A stretch of DNA of 64,000 nucleotides from RGIG1840 sp964626795 (lineage in GTDB: Bacteria; Bacillota_I; Bacilli_A; RF39; UBA660): contig CAZVIQ010000001.1 of assembly GCA_964626795.1 (NCBI GenBank), forward strand, positions 3,713 to 67,712, written 5' to 3'. Positions 6,941 through 15,304 of the stretch are shown one piece after another. Under the pieces are notes generated by a model. It saw only the letters and a program-made list of their open reading frames with translations. It did no database searches and was not told the origin of the DNA. The position numbers and the translations under genes are program-made. How positions within the stretch are numbered: the stretch's first letter is position 1; the number at the start of each line of letters is the position of its first letter.

Positions 6941-9415
6941 ATGAACGATAAGATAGAAAATAGAAATATATATAATGAAATGAAAGAATCATTTATTGAT
7001 TATTCAATGAGTGTTATAGTAGCTCGTGCGCTTCCTGATGTAAGGGATGGACTTAAGCCAGTTCATAGAAGAATAATATACGCTATGAACTGTTTAGGTA
7101 TAACAGCATCACAGCAATTTAAGAAATCAGCTAGGATAACTGGTGAAGTAATTGGTAAATATCATCCACATGGTGATGTTGCTGTATATGATGCAATGGT
7201 TAGAATGGCGCAAGACTTTAATTACAGATATACTTTAATTGAAGGTCATGGTAACTTTGGATCAATAGATGGTGATGGTGCAGCTGCTCAACGTTATACA
7301 GAAGCAAGAATGAGTAAAATATCTATGGAACTTATTCGTGATATGAATAAAGATACTGTAGATTTTATTCCAAACTATGATGGTGAAGAAAAAGAGCCAG
7401 TCGTTTTACCTTCAAGATTTCCAAATCTTTTAGTAAATGGATCTATGGGTATTGCTGTAGGAATGGCAACTAATATGCCTCCTCATAATCTTAGAGAAGT
7501 TATAGATGGATGTATTGCTTATATGGATAATCCAGATATTGAAATTATTGAGTTAATGCAATATATTAAAGGACCAGATTTTCCAACAGGTGCTTCAATT
7601 TTGGGCAACAGTGGAATTAAGAAAGCTTATGAAACAGGTAAAGGCATCATCTATATTAGAGCAAAAGTTAACATAGAAGAAACTAAATCAGGAAAACATC
7701 AAATTATTATTACAGAGTTACCATATCAAGTAAATAAATCTGTGTTAATAACAAAAATAGCTGAATTGGTAAGAGATAAAGTAATAGATGGTATTACAGG
7801 GCTTGTAGATGAAACATCTTTAAAAGACGGAATTAAGATAGTAATTGATATAAGAAAAGATGCAAATGCTAATGTAGTACTTAATAATTTATATAAACAT
7901 ACCTCTTTACAAACCACATTTGGTATTAATATGCTTGCTTTAGTTAATGGACAGCCTAGAATTTTAACAATTAAAGAGATTATTTCAAATTATATTGAGT
8001 ATCAAAAGGAAATAATAGTTAGAAGAACAAGATTTGATTTAGATAAAGCAGAAAAAAGAGCACATATTCTAGAAGGATTAAAGATTGCTCTTGATAATAT
8101 TGATGAAATTATTAAAATACTAAAAGCTGCAAAAAGTGATGAAGAAGCTAAAAAAGAGTTAATGAGCAGATTTAGTCTAACTGATCCTCAATCTGAAGCA
8201 ATTTTAGAAATGAAATTAAGAAGATTAACAGGATTGGAAAGAGAAAAAATTGAAGAAGAACTTGCTGAATTGTTGTTACTTATAGAAAAACTAAAATCAA
8301 TACTTGCATCACCGCAAGAAATAATTGAAATAATTAAAACCGAATTATTAGAAATAAAAGATAAATATGGTGATGATAGAAAAACAGAAATAGATATGAC
8401 TTCAATAGAATACATAGAAGATGAATCTTTAATTCCAGAAGATGATATTATTATAACTATTACGCATAATAATTATATTAAACGTTTATCAGCAGATACC
8501 TATAAAACTCAAAATCGTGGTGGAGTAGGTATAAAAGGTATGACTACGAATGATAATGATTTTGTAGAAGAAATGATTAATCTTTCAACACATGATTATG
8601 TACTGTTTTTCTCAGATAAAGGTAAAGTATATAGGTTAAAAGGCTATGAAATTCCTGAGTTTAACAGAACTTCTAAAGGGATTCCACTAGTAAATCTGTT
8701 ACAAATAGAAAAAGAAGAGAGTATAACTGCGGTAGTTAAGGTTAGTTCTGACAACACGTACAAATATTTGATATTTTCTACTAAAAACGGAATGATTAAA
8801 AAAACAGCAATAACTGATTTTGATAATATACGACAAAGTGGTAAAATCGCAATTAGACTAAAAGATAATGATCAGTTGATTTCAGTTAAAAAAACTACAG
8901 GTGAAGATTTTGTGTTAATGTGTTCATCTAATGGTAGAATGGTTAGATTTAATGAAAAAGAAATTAGAGTTATGGGAAGAACAGCAAGTGGAGTTAGAGG
9001 AATAAGATTAACTGATGATTTCTGTGTTGGAACGGAAGTGTCAGATATTTCTAATAAGGTACTCGTAGTAACTGAAAAAGGTTATGGCAAGAAAACTAAC
9101 ATATCTGAATATCGTGAAACTAGAAGAGGAAGTAAAGGTGTAAAAACTTTAAATGTTACAGATAAAAACGGTAAAGTTATCGGTTTTAAAGCAACAGATG
9201 GAACTACGGATCTTATAATAGTTACTAACAACGGAATTGTAATAAGATTAGATGTTAACAATGTTTCAGAAATGGGCAGAGTAACACAGGGAGTAAAACT
9301 AATTAATTTAAAAGACACCAATGTTGTTGCATCTATTTCATTAATACTAAAATCTAATGAAGAAGACATTGTAGAGGAAGATGACAGTAATTTAAATATA
9401 AAAGAAGCAGAATAA
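6941..9415 (+). CDS. gyrA: DNA gyrase subunit A
   Basis: This is the DNA cleavage-religation subunit of gyrase. The 824-residue product has the catalytic tyrosine (AAAQRYTE, Tyr119) and six C-terminal beta-pinwheel blades. The GyrA box QNRGGVGIKG lies near residue 524, and is a variant of the usual Q(R/K)RGG(R/K)G. The start chosen is the ATG at 6941, with AAGGGGTG before it; a GTG at 6932 is in frame but overlaps that site. In the quinolone-resistance region the motif reads HPHGDVAVYD: Val80 stands where E. coli has Ser83. A strong terminator overlaps its stop codon. Confidence 0.98.
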   Translation: MNDKIENRNIYNEMKESFIDYSMSVIVARALPDVRDGLKPVHRRIIYAMNCLGITASQQFKKSARITGEVIGKYHPHGDVAVYDAMVRMAQDFNYRYTLIEGHGNFGSIDGDGAAAQRYTEARMSKISMELIRDMNKDTVDFIPNYDGEEKEPVVLPSRFPNLLVNGSMGIAVGMATNMPPHNLREVIDGCIAYMDNPDIEIIELMQYIKGPDFPTGASILGNSGIKKAYETGKGIIYIRAKVNIEETKSGKHQIIITELPYQVNKSVLITKIAELVRDKVIDGITGLVDETSLKDGIKIVIDIRKDANANVVLNNLYKHTSLQTTFGINMLALVNGQPRILTIKEIISNYIEYQKEIIVRRTRFDLDKAEKRAHILEGLKIALDNIDEIIKILKAAKSDEEAKKELMSRFSLTDPQSEAILEMKLRRLTGLEREKIEEELAELLLLIEKLKSILASPQEIIEIIKTELLEIKDKYGDDRKTEIDMTSIEYIEDESLIPEDDIIITITHNNYIKRLSADTYKTQNRGGVGIKGMTTNDNDFVEEMINLSTHDYVLFFSDKGKVYRLKGYEIPEFNRTSKGIPLVNLLQIEKEESITAVVKVSSDNTYKYLIFSTKNGMIKKTAITDFDNIRQSGKIAIRLKDNDQLISVKKTTGEDFVLMCSSNGRMVRFNEKEIRVMGRTASGVRGIRLTDDFCVGTEVSDISNKVLVVTEKGYGKKTNISEYRETRRGSKGVKTLNVTDKNGKVIGFKATDGTTDLIIVTNNGIVIRLDVNNVSEMGRVTQGVKLINLKDTNVVASISLILKSNEEDIVEEDDSNLNIKEAE

Positions 9416-9432
9416 ATTAATTCTGTTTTTTT
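9408..9432 (+). terminator. Terminator of the gyrB-gyrA operon
   Basis: Stem arms CAGAAT (9408-9413) and ATTCTG (9420-9425), with a short AT loop, are followed by seven T. The gyrA stop codon is inside the hairpin. Confidence 0.85.
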
Positions 9433-9438
9433 ATTATT

Positions 9439-9452
9439 ATTTCCCGGGAAAT
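9439..9452. promoter_or_regulatory. Noc-binding site (NBS) 1
   Basis: The 14-mer ATTTCCCGGGAAAT is identical to the published consensus bound by the nucleoid-occlusion protein Noc of Bacillus subtilis. It is embedded in a 20-bp perfect palindrome (9436-9455) between gyrA and the parS pair. CCCGGG is conspicuous in such an AT-rich sequence, which makes chance unlikely. Confidence 0.75.
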
Positions 9453-9528
9453 AATTTAATTGTGTATAGAAATTAATTTTATTAATAAAACAGCAATTTA
9501 ATAATACAAAATTAGATTAAACTAATAA

Positions 9529-9544
9529 TGTTCCACGTGGAACA
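9529..9544. promoter_or_regulatory. parS: parS centromere site 1
   Basis: The 16-mer TGTTCCACGTGGAACA is a perfect parS palindrome recognised by ParB/Spo0J. Palindromy extends to 28 bp (9523-9550). ParB spreads from such sites to load SMC near the origin. Confidence 0.93.
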
Positions 9545-9584
9545 TTATTAAGTTATAAATTAAATAAATAAAAAACGATTTCAA

Positions 9585-9600
9585 TGTTCCACGTGGAACA
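9585..9600. promoter_or_regulatory. parS: parS centromere site 2
   Basis: This is a second identical 16-mer, 56 bp from the first, again inside a 28-bp perfect palindrome (9579-9606). The flanking arms differ from site 1, so the core rather than a duplicated block is conserved. It lies immediately upstream of the SRP RNA promoter. Confidence 0.93.
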
Positions 9601-9610
9601 TTGAAAATAA

Positions 9611-9639
9611 TTGAATATAAATGAAAAAAATAGTATATT
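9611..9639 (+). promoter_or_regulatory. Promoter of the SRP RNA gene
   Basis: TTGAAT (9611-9616), a 17-base spacer and TATATT (9634-9639) place the transcription start at about 9646, exactly at the 5' arm of the SRP RNA hairpin. Confidence 0.7.
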
Positions 9640-9643
9640 TAAT

Positions 9644-9724
9644 AAGCACAACACATAGATATGGAATCAGGTCAGGATTGGAAAATAGCAGCCTTAACAT
9701 CTTCCTATGTGTGTGTGCTTTTAT
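9644..9724 (+). ncRNA. ffs: Signal recognition particle RNA, small bacterial type
   Basis: The segment folds as one long hairpin: the 5' arm AAGCACAACACATAG pairs with CTATGTGTGTGTGCTT at the 3' end. The apical part holds the SRP helix-8 signature TCAGGTCAGG, a GGAA-type tetraloop region and AGCAGCC, which is the Ffh-binding element. The hairpin ends in a T-tract serving as terminator. Its position directly before tadA-dnaX matches other Firmicutes, where the SRP RNA gene is linked to these genes. About 80 nt, so it lacks the Alu domain found in the 6S-like form of Bacillus. Confidence 0.88.
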
Positions 9725-9738
9725 TTAGGAGATATATA

Positions 9739-10149
9739 ATGAATAATAAAATTGAAACTGAATTAATAAAACTAGTAAAAAAAGCTTATAAAATGGATGA
9801 AGTTCCGGTAGCTGCTATATTGGTTAAAAATGGTAAAATAATTGCTAAAGGTTTTAATAAAAAAAATAAAACAAATAATCCATTGCTTCACGCTGAGGTG
9901 GTTTGTATATCTAAAGGAATTAAAAAACTTAAAGATTGGCGATTTGAAGAATGTGAGTTATATGTAACTTTAGAACCTTGTGATATGTGTAAAAAAATAA
10001 TAGAAGAAACCAGAATAGGAAAAGTTTATTATATATGTGAAAAGACAGATAAGATTTTTCCTAAAACCGAATATAAACAATTAGATTTAGAGAATGTTGT
10101 TGAATATAAAAACATTTTAAAAGAATTTTTTAAAAACAAAAGAGGTTAA
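9739..10149 (+). CDS. tadA: tRNA-specific adenosine deaminase TadA
   Basis: TadA converts A34 to inosine in the tRNA-Arg(ACG) anticodon wobble position. The 136-residue protein has the zinc-dependent deaminase motifs: HAE at residues 51-53 (Glu53 as proton shuttle) and PCDMC at 80-84. The ATG at 9739 is preceded by TTAGGAG. A longer frame reaching back to 9661 would be read through the SRP RNA and is rejected. It is slightly shorter than the E. coli enzyme, mostly at the C-terminal helix. It lies between the SRP RNA and dnaX as in Bacillus. Confidence 0.93.
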   Translation: MNNKIETELIKLVKKAYKMDEVPVAAILVKNGKIIAKGFNKKNKTNNPLLHAEVVCISKGIKKLKDWRFEECELYVTLEPCDMCKKIIEETRIGKVYYICEKTDKIFPKTEYKQLDLENVVEYKNILKEFFKNKRG

Positions 10150-10196
10150 AATAGAATCAAAATATGATATAATTATATAAGAAAGTTGGTGCTTTT

Positions 10197-11822
10197 GTGG
10201 GGTATATAGCTTTATATAGAAAATACAGACCAATTACCTTTTCGGATGTTTTTGGTCAAGATGTTATAGTTGAAATACTTATGAATTCTATAATAAACAA
10301 CAAAATAGGACACGCATATTTGTTTGCTGGTTCTCGAGGTACAGGAAAAACAAGTGTTGCAAAGATATTTGCAAGAGCAGTTAACTGTGAAAGTAATAAT
10401 AATGGAGATGCTTGTAATAAATGTTCTACATGTATAAAATTAAACGAAAACGATATAGATATTATAGAAATAGACGCTGCCAGTAATAATGGCGTAGACG
10501 AAATAAGAGAAATAAGAAATAATGTTAAGTTGACGCCTACAGTTGGAAAATATAAAGTATACATAATTGACGAAGTTCATATGCTATCTACAGGTGCATT
10601 TAATGCATTACTTAAAACTTTAGAAGAACCGCCTGCACATGTAATCTTTATATTAGCGACTACAGAGGTTTATAAATTACCTTTAACAGTTTTATCTCGT
10701 TGTCAAAGGTTTGATTTTAAGAAAATACCTAATGATATACTCTTAAAGCGTTTAGAATATATCGTAAATAAAGAAAAAAAGGACGTAAATGTAAACAACT
10801 TAAAACTTATAACAGAACTTGGCGATGGAAGCTTTAGAGATTCAATAAATTTGTTAGATCAAATAATAGATATAAAAGAAGCAGATGAGGAATTTCTATA
10901 TAAATTAAGTGGAAGTATATCGTTAAAAGAAATAAATCAATTTTTAAAGCTAATAATATCAAATAATATTAAATTAGTATTAGATAAAATAAATGAATTT
11001 AACAATAATGGCAGAAATTTTACTTTAATATCTGAAAAACTATTGTTATTACTTAGAGATATTTCAATAAATAACACAGTTCACGATTATTTTGATGATA
11101 AATATTCTGAACTTCTAGAAGAATACTCAAATATAAATTTAAAAGAAATTACAGAGGTTTCAAGAAGAATATTAGAAATGCTGACAGATTTAAAAAAGTC
11201 AAATAATCAAAAGATTACTTTTGAAATAAACATAATAAATATAATAAATATGTTTTCTGAAAAATCAGAAGAAAATAAAATAAAAACTGAAAAAAAAGAG
11301 GAAAAAGATGTTGAAATTATTTCCCGGGAAATAATTTTGGAAGAATGTAAATTAGACGTAAATAATAGTGACATCAATAGTGTAAGAATTAACAACACAC
11401 TTGCAACGGCAAATAAAAGTCTTTTATCAACTATTACCAAAAAAATGTCGGATCTTGAAAAATATATATCTAGTAAGAAATTTAATAATATAGTTAGAAT
11501 ACTAATGGAATCCAAAATAGTCTGCTGTGGTGATTGTAATTTGATTCTGTCTGTTAATTCATCTGCAAGTGTAAATGTTTTAAATAAAAACATAATAAAA
11601 GTTGAAACACTGCTTAATGATATGTTTGAATCAGTTTATAAAGTTGCAATTGTAGATGAAAATAAATGGGAAGAAATAAAAAAGGAATTTATAAAAAATA
11701 AAAAGAATAACATAAAATATGAGATAATTCCTGAAAAAGATGTTATCATTAATAATGAAAAAAGTAATACTGAAAATGAAGCAATTGCTTTATTTGGCGA
11801 AGAAAGTATTACTGTAAAATAG
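10197..11822 (+). CDS. dnaX: DNA polymerase III subunit gamma/tau
   Basis: This is the ATPase core of the clamp loader. The 541-residue protein has Walker A GSRGTGKT (45-52), a Cys4 zinc module (CESNNNGDACNKCSTC), the DEVHMLS Walker B, and the SRC sensor LSRCQRFDF. The start is GTG at 10197, preceded by GTTGGTG; a TATAAT at 10168-10173 may be its -10 box. The poorly conserved linker around residues 360-390 carries a perfect Noc-type site in its DNA. The clamp-binding C-terminal tau region is short. It is followed after 12 bases by ybaB and recR, the standard dnaX operon. Confidence 0.97.
   Translation: MGYIALYRKYRPITFSDVFGQDVIVEILMNSIINNKIGHAYLFAGSRGTGKTSVAKIFARAVNCESNNNGDACNKCSTCIKLNENDIDIIEIDAASNNGVDEIREIRNNVKLTPTVGKYKVYIIDEVHMLSTGAFNALLKTLEEPPAHVIFILATTEVYKLPLTVLSRCQRFDFKKIPNDILLKRLEYIVNKEKKDVNVNNLKLITELGDGSFRDSINLLDQIIDIKEADEEFLYKLSGSISLKEINQFLKLIISNNIKLVLDKINEFNNNGRNFTLISEKLLLLLRDISINNTVHDYFDDKYSELLEEYSNINLKEITEVSRRILEMLTDLKKSNNQKITFEINIINIINMFSEKSEENKIKTEKKEEKDVEIISREIILEECKLDVNNSDINSVRINNTLATANKSLLSTITKKMSDLEKYISSKKFNNIVRILMESKIVCCGDCNLILSVNSSASVNVLNKNIIKVETLLNDMFESVYKVAIVDENKWEEIKKEFIKNKKNNIKYEIIPEKDVIINNEKSNTENEAIALFGEESITVK
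11319..11332. promoter_or_regulatory. Noc-binding site (NBS) 2, inside dnaX
   Basis: A second perfect ATTTCCCGGGAAAT lies in the dnaX linker-coding region within a 24-bp palindrome (11314-11337). It codes for part of a non-conserved EIISREIIL stretch. This is consistent with selection for the DNA motif at a tolerant protein position. Confidence 0.7.
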
Positions 11823-11834
11823 GAGGATAAAATT

Positions 11835-12128
11835 ATGAATATGCAAAATTTGATGGCACAAGCAAAAAAGATTCAAGGAGAAATGGAAAGACTATCTAAT
11901 CAGATAGAAAGCACAGAATTTAAATCTAAATCATCTGCTGTTGAAGTAACAGCTAATGGTAAGAATGAAGTTTTGAAAATTGATATATTGGATGAAAGTA
12001 TATTAAGTTCAAAAGAAGTTGTTGAAGATATGATAACTTTAGCGGTAAATGAAGTTTTAGGACAAATTAAAAAAGAAAAGAAAGATAAACTAGGAAGCTT
12101 TACTGGTGGAGCTGGAGGTTTATTCTAA
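11835..12128 (+). CDS. ybaB: YbaB/EbfC-family nucleoid-associated protein
   Basis: This is a 97-residue dimeric DNA-binding protein of the YbaB family, starting MNMQNLMAQAKKIQGEME, a typical beginning for the family, and ending in a glycine-rich tail. It has GGAGG eight bases before the ATG. It is invariably found between dnaX and recR. Its role is general DNA binding and nucleoid organisation; the precise function is not settled in the family. Confidence 0.93.
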   Translation: MNMQNLMAQAKKIQGEMERLSNQIESTEFKSKSSAVEVTANGKNEVLKIDILDESILSSKEVVEDMITLAVNEVLGQIKKEKKDKLGSFTGGAGGLF

Positions 12129-12129
12129 A

Positions 12130-12729
12130 ATGATTTATCCAAAAGACTTTGAAGATTTAATGGAAAGTTTTAAATTATTACCAGGTATAGGTGATAAATC
12201 AGCAGAAAGATTTGTATTTTCTATTAACCAGCTGAATGATAAAGAAATAGAAAAATTTTCTAAAAGTCTTTTGAATTTTAAACAAAACATTAAAAAATGT
12301 TCTAACTGTGGTCACATAACGGATAAAGAATTATGTTCAATATGTTCTGATGAGTCAAGAAATAAAAGTATTATTTGTGTAGTACAGGATTCAAAAAGTG
12401 TATTCACATTTGAAAAATCCGGAACATATAATGGATGTTATCATGTTTTAGATGGATTAATTTCACCTATTGATGATATTAATCCGGAAGATTTAAATAT
12501 ATCACCACTACTAAATAAAAGAATATCGGATGAAGTAAAAGAAATAATAATTGCTATAAATCCTTCAATAGAGGGTGAAACTACAAGCCTTTATCTTCAG
12601 AAATTGCTTGAAGACAAGAAGGTAAAAGTCTCAAGATTAAGTTATGGTATTCCTATGGGTTCTGATATAGAGTATTTAGATCCACTAATGATTATAAAAG
12701 CACTTGATGATAGAAAATATATTTCATAA
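12130..12729 (+). CDS. recR: Recombination protein RecR
   Basis: RecR works with RecF and RecO to load RecA at gaps. The 199-residue protein has the N-terminal helix-hairpin-helix (LLPGIGDKSAERF), a Cys4 zinc finger (CSNCGHITDKELCSIC, near residues 57-72), a Toprim domain (VVQDSKSVF) and the C-terminal GIPMGSDIEYLD block. The ATG at 12130 starts one base after the ybaB stop, with GGAGG inside the end of ybaB; a longer frame beginning within ybaB is not needed. Confidence 0.96.
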   Translation: MIYPKDFEDLMESFKLLPGIGDKSAERFVFSINQLNDKEIEKFSKSLLNFKQNIKKCSNCGHITDKELCSICSDESRNKSIICVVQDSKSVFTFEKSGTYNGCYHVLDGLISPIDDINPEDLNISPLLNKRISDEVKEIIIAINPSIEGETTSLYLQKLLEDKKVKVSRLSYGIPMGSDIEYLDPLMIIKALDDRKYIS

Positions 12730-12768
12730 ATTGTACAAGTTATCATAAAATATTTTAGGTGATAATTT

Positions 12769-12954
12769 ATGAAAAAGATAATGTTTGTAATAAAAAGAGT
12801 AGTAATAGCGGTGTGTATGTTATATACGTTTAATTTAATTATAAGTGCGGCAGGTTATTTAGTACCTATCAATGTCGCATCTATTACAGTAGTGTCGATT
12901 TTAGGATTACCTTCCGTTATATCTCTATTAATTCTTAAAATATTAATCAAATAA
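12769..12954 (+). CDS. bofA: BofA-like sigma-K processing inhibitor
   Basis: This 61-residue hydrophobic protein has two membrane segments. Its end VPINVASITVVSILGLPSVI matches the conserved C-terminus of BofA, which in Bacillus holds the SpoIVFB protease inactive in the outer forespore membrane until sigma-K activation. It lies directly after recR as in B. subtilis. It is shorter than B. subtilis BofA (87 residues), lacking part of the N-terminal segment. An AGGTGA site precedes the ATG. The call rests on the C-terminal motif plus position. Confidence 0.8.
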   Translation: MKKIMFVIKRVVIAVCMLYTFNLIISAAGYLVPINVASITVVSILGLPSVISLLILKILIK

Positions 12955-12964
12955 GGAGTTTTTT

Positions 12965-13780
12965 ATGGTAGTACTTGAAGAATATTTTTCAAATTTAAAT
13001 CAAAATGATAAGATAAATCATTCTTTTATTATTGGAAACACTTCTTTAGATGCTATAAAAACTGAATTAGAAAATGTCATTTCAAAAAACATTATAAAAA
13101 AAGATATAGATATTTATAATGATTTTGATATTATTATAATTCGTCCAGATGGATTATTTATAACTAAAGATCAAATTCTTGAAATGCAGAAAAGAATATC
13201 AATCACTTCCACTACTACAAATAAAAAAATATATATTATCGATGAATGCGAGAAGTTAAATAACTATGCTGCTAACAGCTTGTTAAAATTACTAGAAGAA
13301 CCCGAAGAAAATATATTTTCTTTCTTAATTACAAATAATTTAGAAAAAATTTTATTAACTATAAAATCAAGATGTCAAATTCTTTTTGTTTCAAGTCAAA
13401 ATAGTGAATTATTAAAAAATATAGATTTAGAAGAAGAAGAAAAAGCAATAAATTTTATTATCGATTTAGAAAAATATAATGAAAAAGTTATTGCTTATTA
13501 CAATAAATATGATTTTTTATTTGATAAAGAAAAATTAAATAATGTTTTGAATTACATGCTGCATATTTATAGAGATGTAATTAACTATATTAACGAAAGT
13601 AAACTTGAATATACTAATAATTTTGAATTACTTGATCTGCTTAAAGATAAAAATAATATTAATGATTTGTGTAACAAAATTCTAATTATTAATGACATTA
13701 TTGGAAAATTAAATTATAATTTAAATATGAATTTATTAATTGATAAGTTTATAATAGATTTTGGTGGTGGATTAAATTGA
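12965..13780 (+). CDS. holB: DNA polymerase III delta-prime subunit
   Basis: This is a 271-residue clamp-loader subunit of the AAA+ fold. Conserved segments are IYIIDECEKLNNYAANSLLK and the sensor-like SRC (IKSRCQILF). No intact Walker A loop is present where GxxGxGK(T/S) would be (FIIGNTSLDA), which is normal for the non-hydrolysing delta-prime subunit. AAGGAG precedes the ATG, and the gene overlaps ricT by four bases. The C-terminal part is strongly diverged and rich in Asn/Ile/Lys. Confidence 0.9.
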   Translation: MVVLEEYFSNLNQNDKINHSFIIGNTSLDAIKTELENVISKNIIKKDIDIYNDFDIIIIRPDGLFITKDQILEMQKRISITSTTTNKKIYIIDECEKLNNYAANSLLKLLEEPEENIFSFLITNNLEKILLTIKSRCQILFVSSQNSELLKNIDLEEEEKAINFIIDLEKYNEKVIAYYNKYDFLFDKEKLNNVLNYMLHIYRDVINYINESKLEYTNNFELLDLLKDKNNINDLCNKILIINDIIGKLNYNLNMNLLIDKFIIDFGGGLN

Positions 13781-14592
13781 AAAAAATAGTTAGTTGTGAA
13801 TTTAAAAAAGGCGGTAAAAGTTATTTTTTTGATACAAATAATTTAGAATTAGAGATAAGTGATAATGTTATATTACAAACAGAAAGAGGTTTACAATACG
13901 CAACAGTTACCACTGAAATGAAAGAAGAAAATGAAAAATTCTTAAATTATGAATTACAAAAAATAATTAGAAAAGCTGATGCTGATGATGAAAGAAAAAA
14001 TCAAAAAAATTTAAAAGATGCAGAAAATGCTATGAAAAAAGCAGATGAACTTGCTAAAAGTTTGGGTTTAGAAATGAAGCTTACTGATGCTTCATATACA
14101 TTTGATAGAAATCAACTGATTTTTTATTATATTTCTGATAACAGAGTTGATTTTAGAGAATTAGCCAGAGAGTTAGCGGGAATATATAAAACCAGAATTG
14201 AATTAAGACAAATTGGTGTAAGGGACAAAGCTAAAGAAGTTTCAGGCCTTGGCCAATGCGGAAGAGAACTTTGCTGCGCAAGCTTTCTAAAAGATTTGGA
14301 TTCAGTTACAATTGCAATGGCAAAGAATCAATCATTGGCATTAAATCCGAATAAAATAAATGGTCAATGTGGTAGATTACTTTGTTGTCTTAATTATGAA
14401 GATCAGTTGTATATGGAAAATAGAGAAGGAATGCCTGATGTAGGTCAGTTTGTTGAAACTGAACATGGAAAAGGGATGGTATTTTTTACAGATATTCCAA
14501 ATAGAAGGTATCTGGTAAATGTTAAAGATTATGGAAAAGTTGAAATAATCTTGCCAGATAAGTGTGAAACTTGTGGAAAATGTAGTAAATGA
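13777..14592 (+). CDS. ricT: RicT (YaaT) PSP1-domain regulator of mRNA processing
   Basis: RicT is part of the RicA-RicF-RicT iron-sulfur complex, which in B. subtilis aids RNase Y cleavages and Spo0A phosphorylation. The 271-residue protein contains the PSP1 core with cysteine-rich signatures QCGRELCCASFL and GQCGRLLCCLNYE, plus C-terminal CETCGKC. These cysteines are the cluster ligands. The start is TTG at 13777, overlapping the holB TGA, with GGTGGTGG upstream. The neighbours holB and trmN6 agree with the Bacillus order; yabA is missing here. Confidence 0.93.
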   Translation: MKKIVSCEFKKGGKSYFFDTNNLELEISDNVILQTERGLQYATVTTEMKEENEKFLNYELQKIIRKADADDERKNQKNLKDAENAMKKADELAKSLGLEMKLTDASYTFDRNQLIFYYISDNRVDFRELARELAGIYKTRIELRQIGVRDKAKEVSGLGQCGRELCCASFLKDLDSVTIAMAKNQSLALNPNKINGQCGRLLCCLNYEDQLYMENREGMPDVGQFVETEHGKGMVFFTDIPNRRYLVNVKDYGKVEIILPDKCETCGKCSK

Positions 14593-15295
14593 TTTACTTG
14601 GATATAAAAATTTAAAAATAGTGCAAAATAATGAATATTTTAATTTCAGTTTGGATTCTGTGTTGATTCCAAATTTTTGTGTTTTAAGTAAAAAAGTAAA
14701 AAAAGTTATTGATATAGGATGTGGAAATTGTCCAATTAGTATGATTTTAACTCAAAAAACTGATGCATCTATATTAGCTGTAGAAATTCAGAAAGAAATA
14801 TACGATTTAGCAAAAGAATCTCTTAAAATAAATGGACTAGAAAATAGAGTTGAACTTATAAATACAAACATAAACACTTATTATAAGGAGCTTTCAACAG
14901 ATAGTTACGATTTAATTATTTCTAATCCACCATACTTTAAAATACACGAAAAAACATTGCAAAATGATAATAAAATTAAGTCTATCGCAAGACATGAAAT
15001 AAAATTAAACATAGAAGATATAGTAAATATTAGTAAAAAACTACTGAAAAATAATGCTTCATTAGTAATAGTTCATAGAACTGAAAGATTAACAGAAATA
15101 ATAGATATAATGAGAAAAAATAATATAGAGCCTAAAAGAATTAGATTTGTATATCCCAAAGAAAATACTGATTCTAATCTTGTATTAATAGAAGGCAAAA
15201 AGAATGCCAGTTCGGGATTGAAAGTGATGGCACCTTTAATAACACATAACAGTGATGGCAGCTATACTAAAGAAATAATTGATATGTTTTCTTAG
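14564..15295 (+). CDS. trmN6: tRNA1(Val) adenine-37 N6-methyltransferase-like protein (YabB)
   Basis: This is a 243-residue class I SAM-dependent methyltransferase. The SAM-binding VIDIGCGNCPIS and the catalytic NPPY tetrapeptide (LIISNPPYFK) identify an amino-methyltransferase. The N-terminal NDLLGYKNLKIVQNNEYFNFSLD is typical of YabB/TrmN6. Start codons available are GTG at 14564 or 14573, both inside the end of ricT, so translation is probably coupled. The exact base modified has been shown only for E. coli relatives. Confidence 0.88.
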   Translation: MKLVENVVNDLLGYKNLKIVQNNEYFNFSLDSVLIPNFCVLSKKVKKVIDIGCGNCPISMILTQKTDASILAVEIQKEIYDLAKESLKINGLENRVELINTNINTYYKELSTDSYDLIISNPPYFKIHEKTLQNDNKIKSIARHEIKLNIEDIVNISKKLLKNNASLVIVHRTERLTEIIDIMRKNNIEPKRIRFVYPKENTDSNLVLIEGKKNASSGLKVMAPLITHNSDGSYTKEIIDMFS

Positions 15296-15304
15296 GAGGA
15301 TAAT

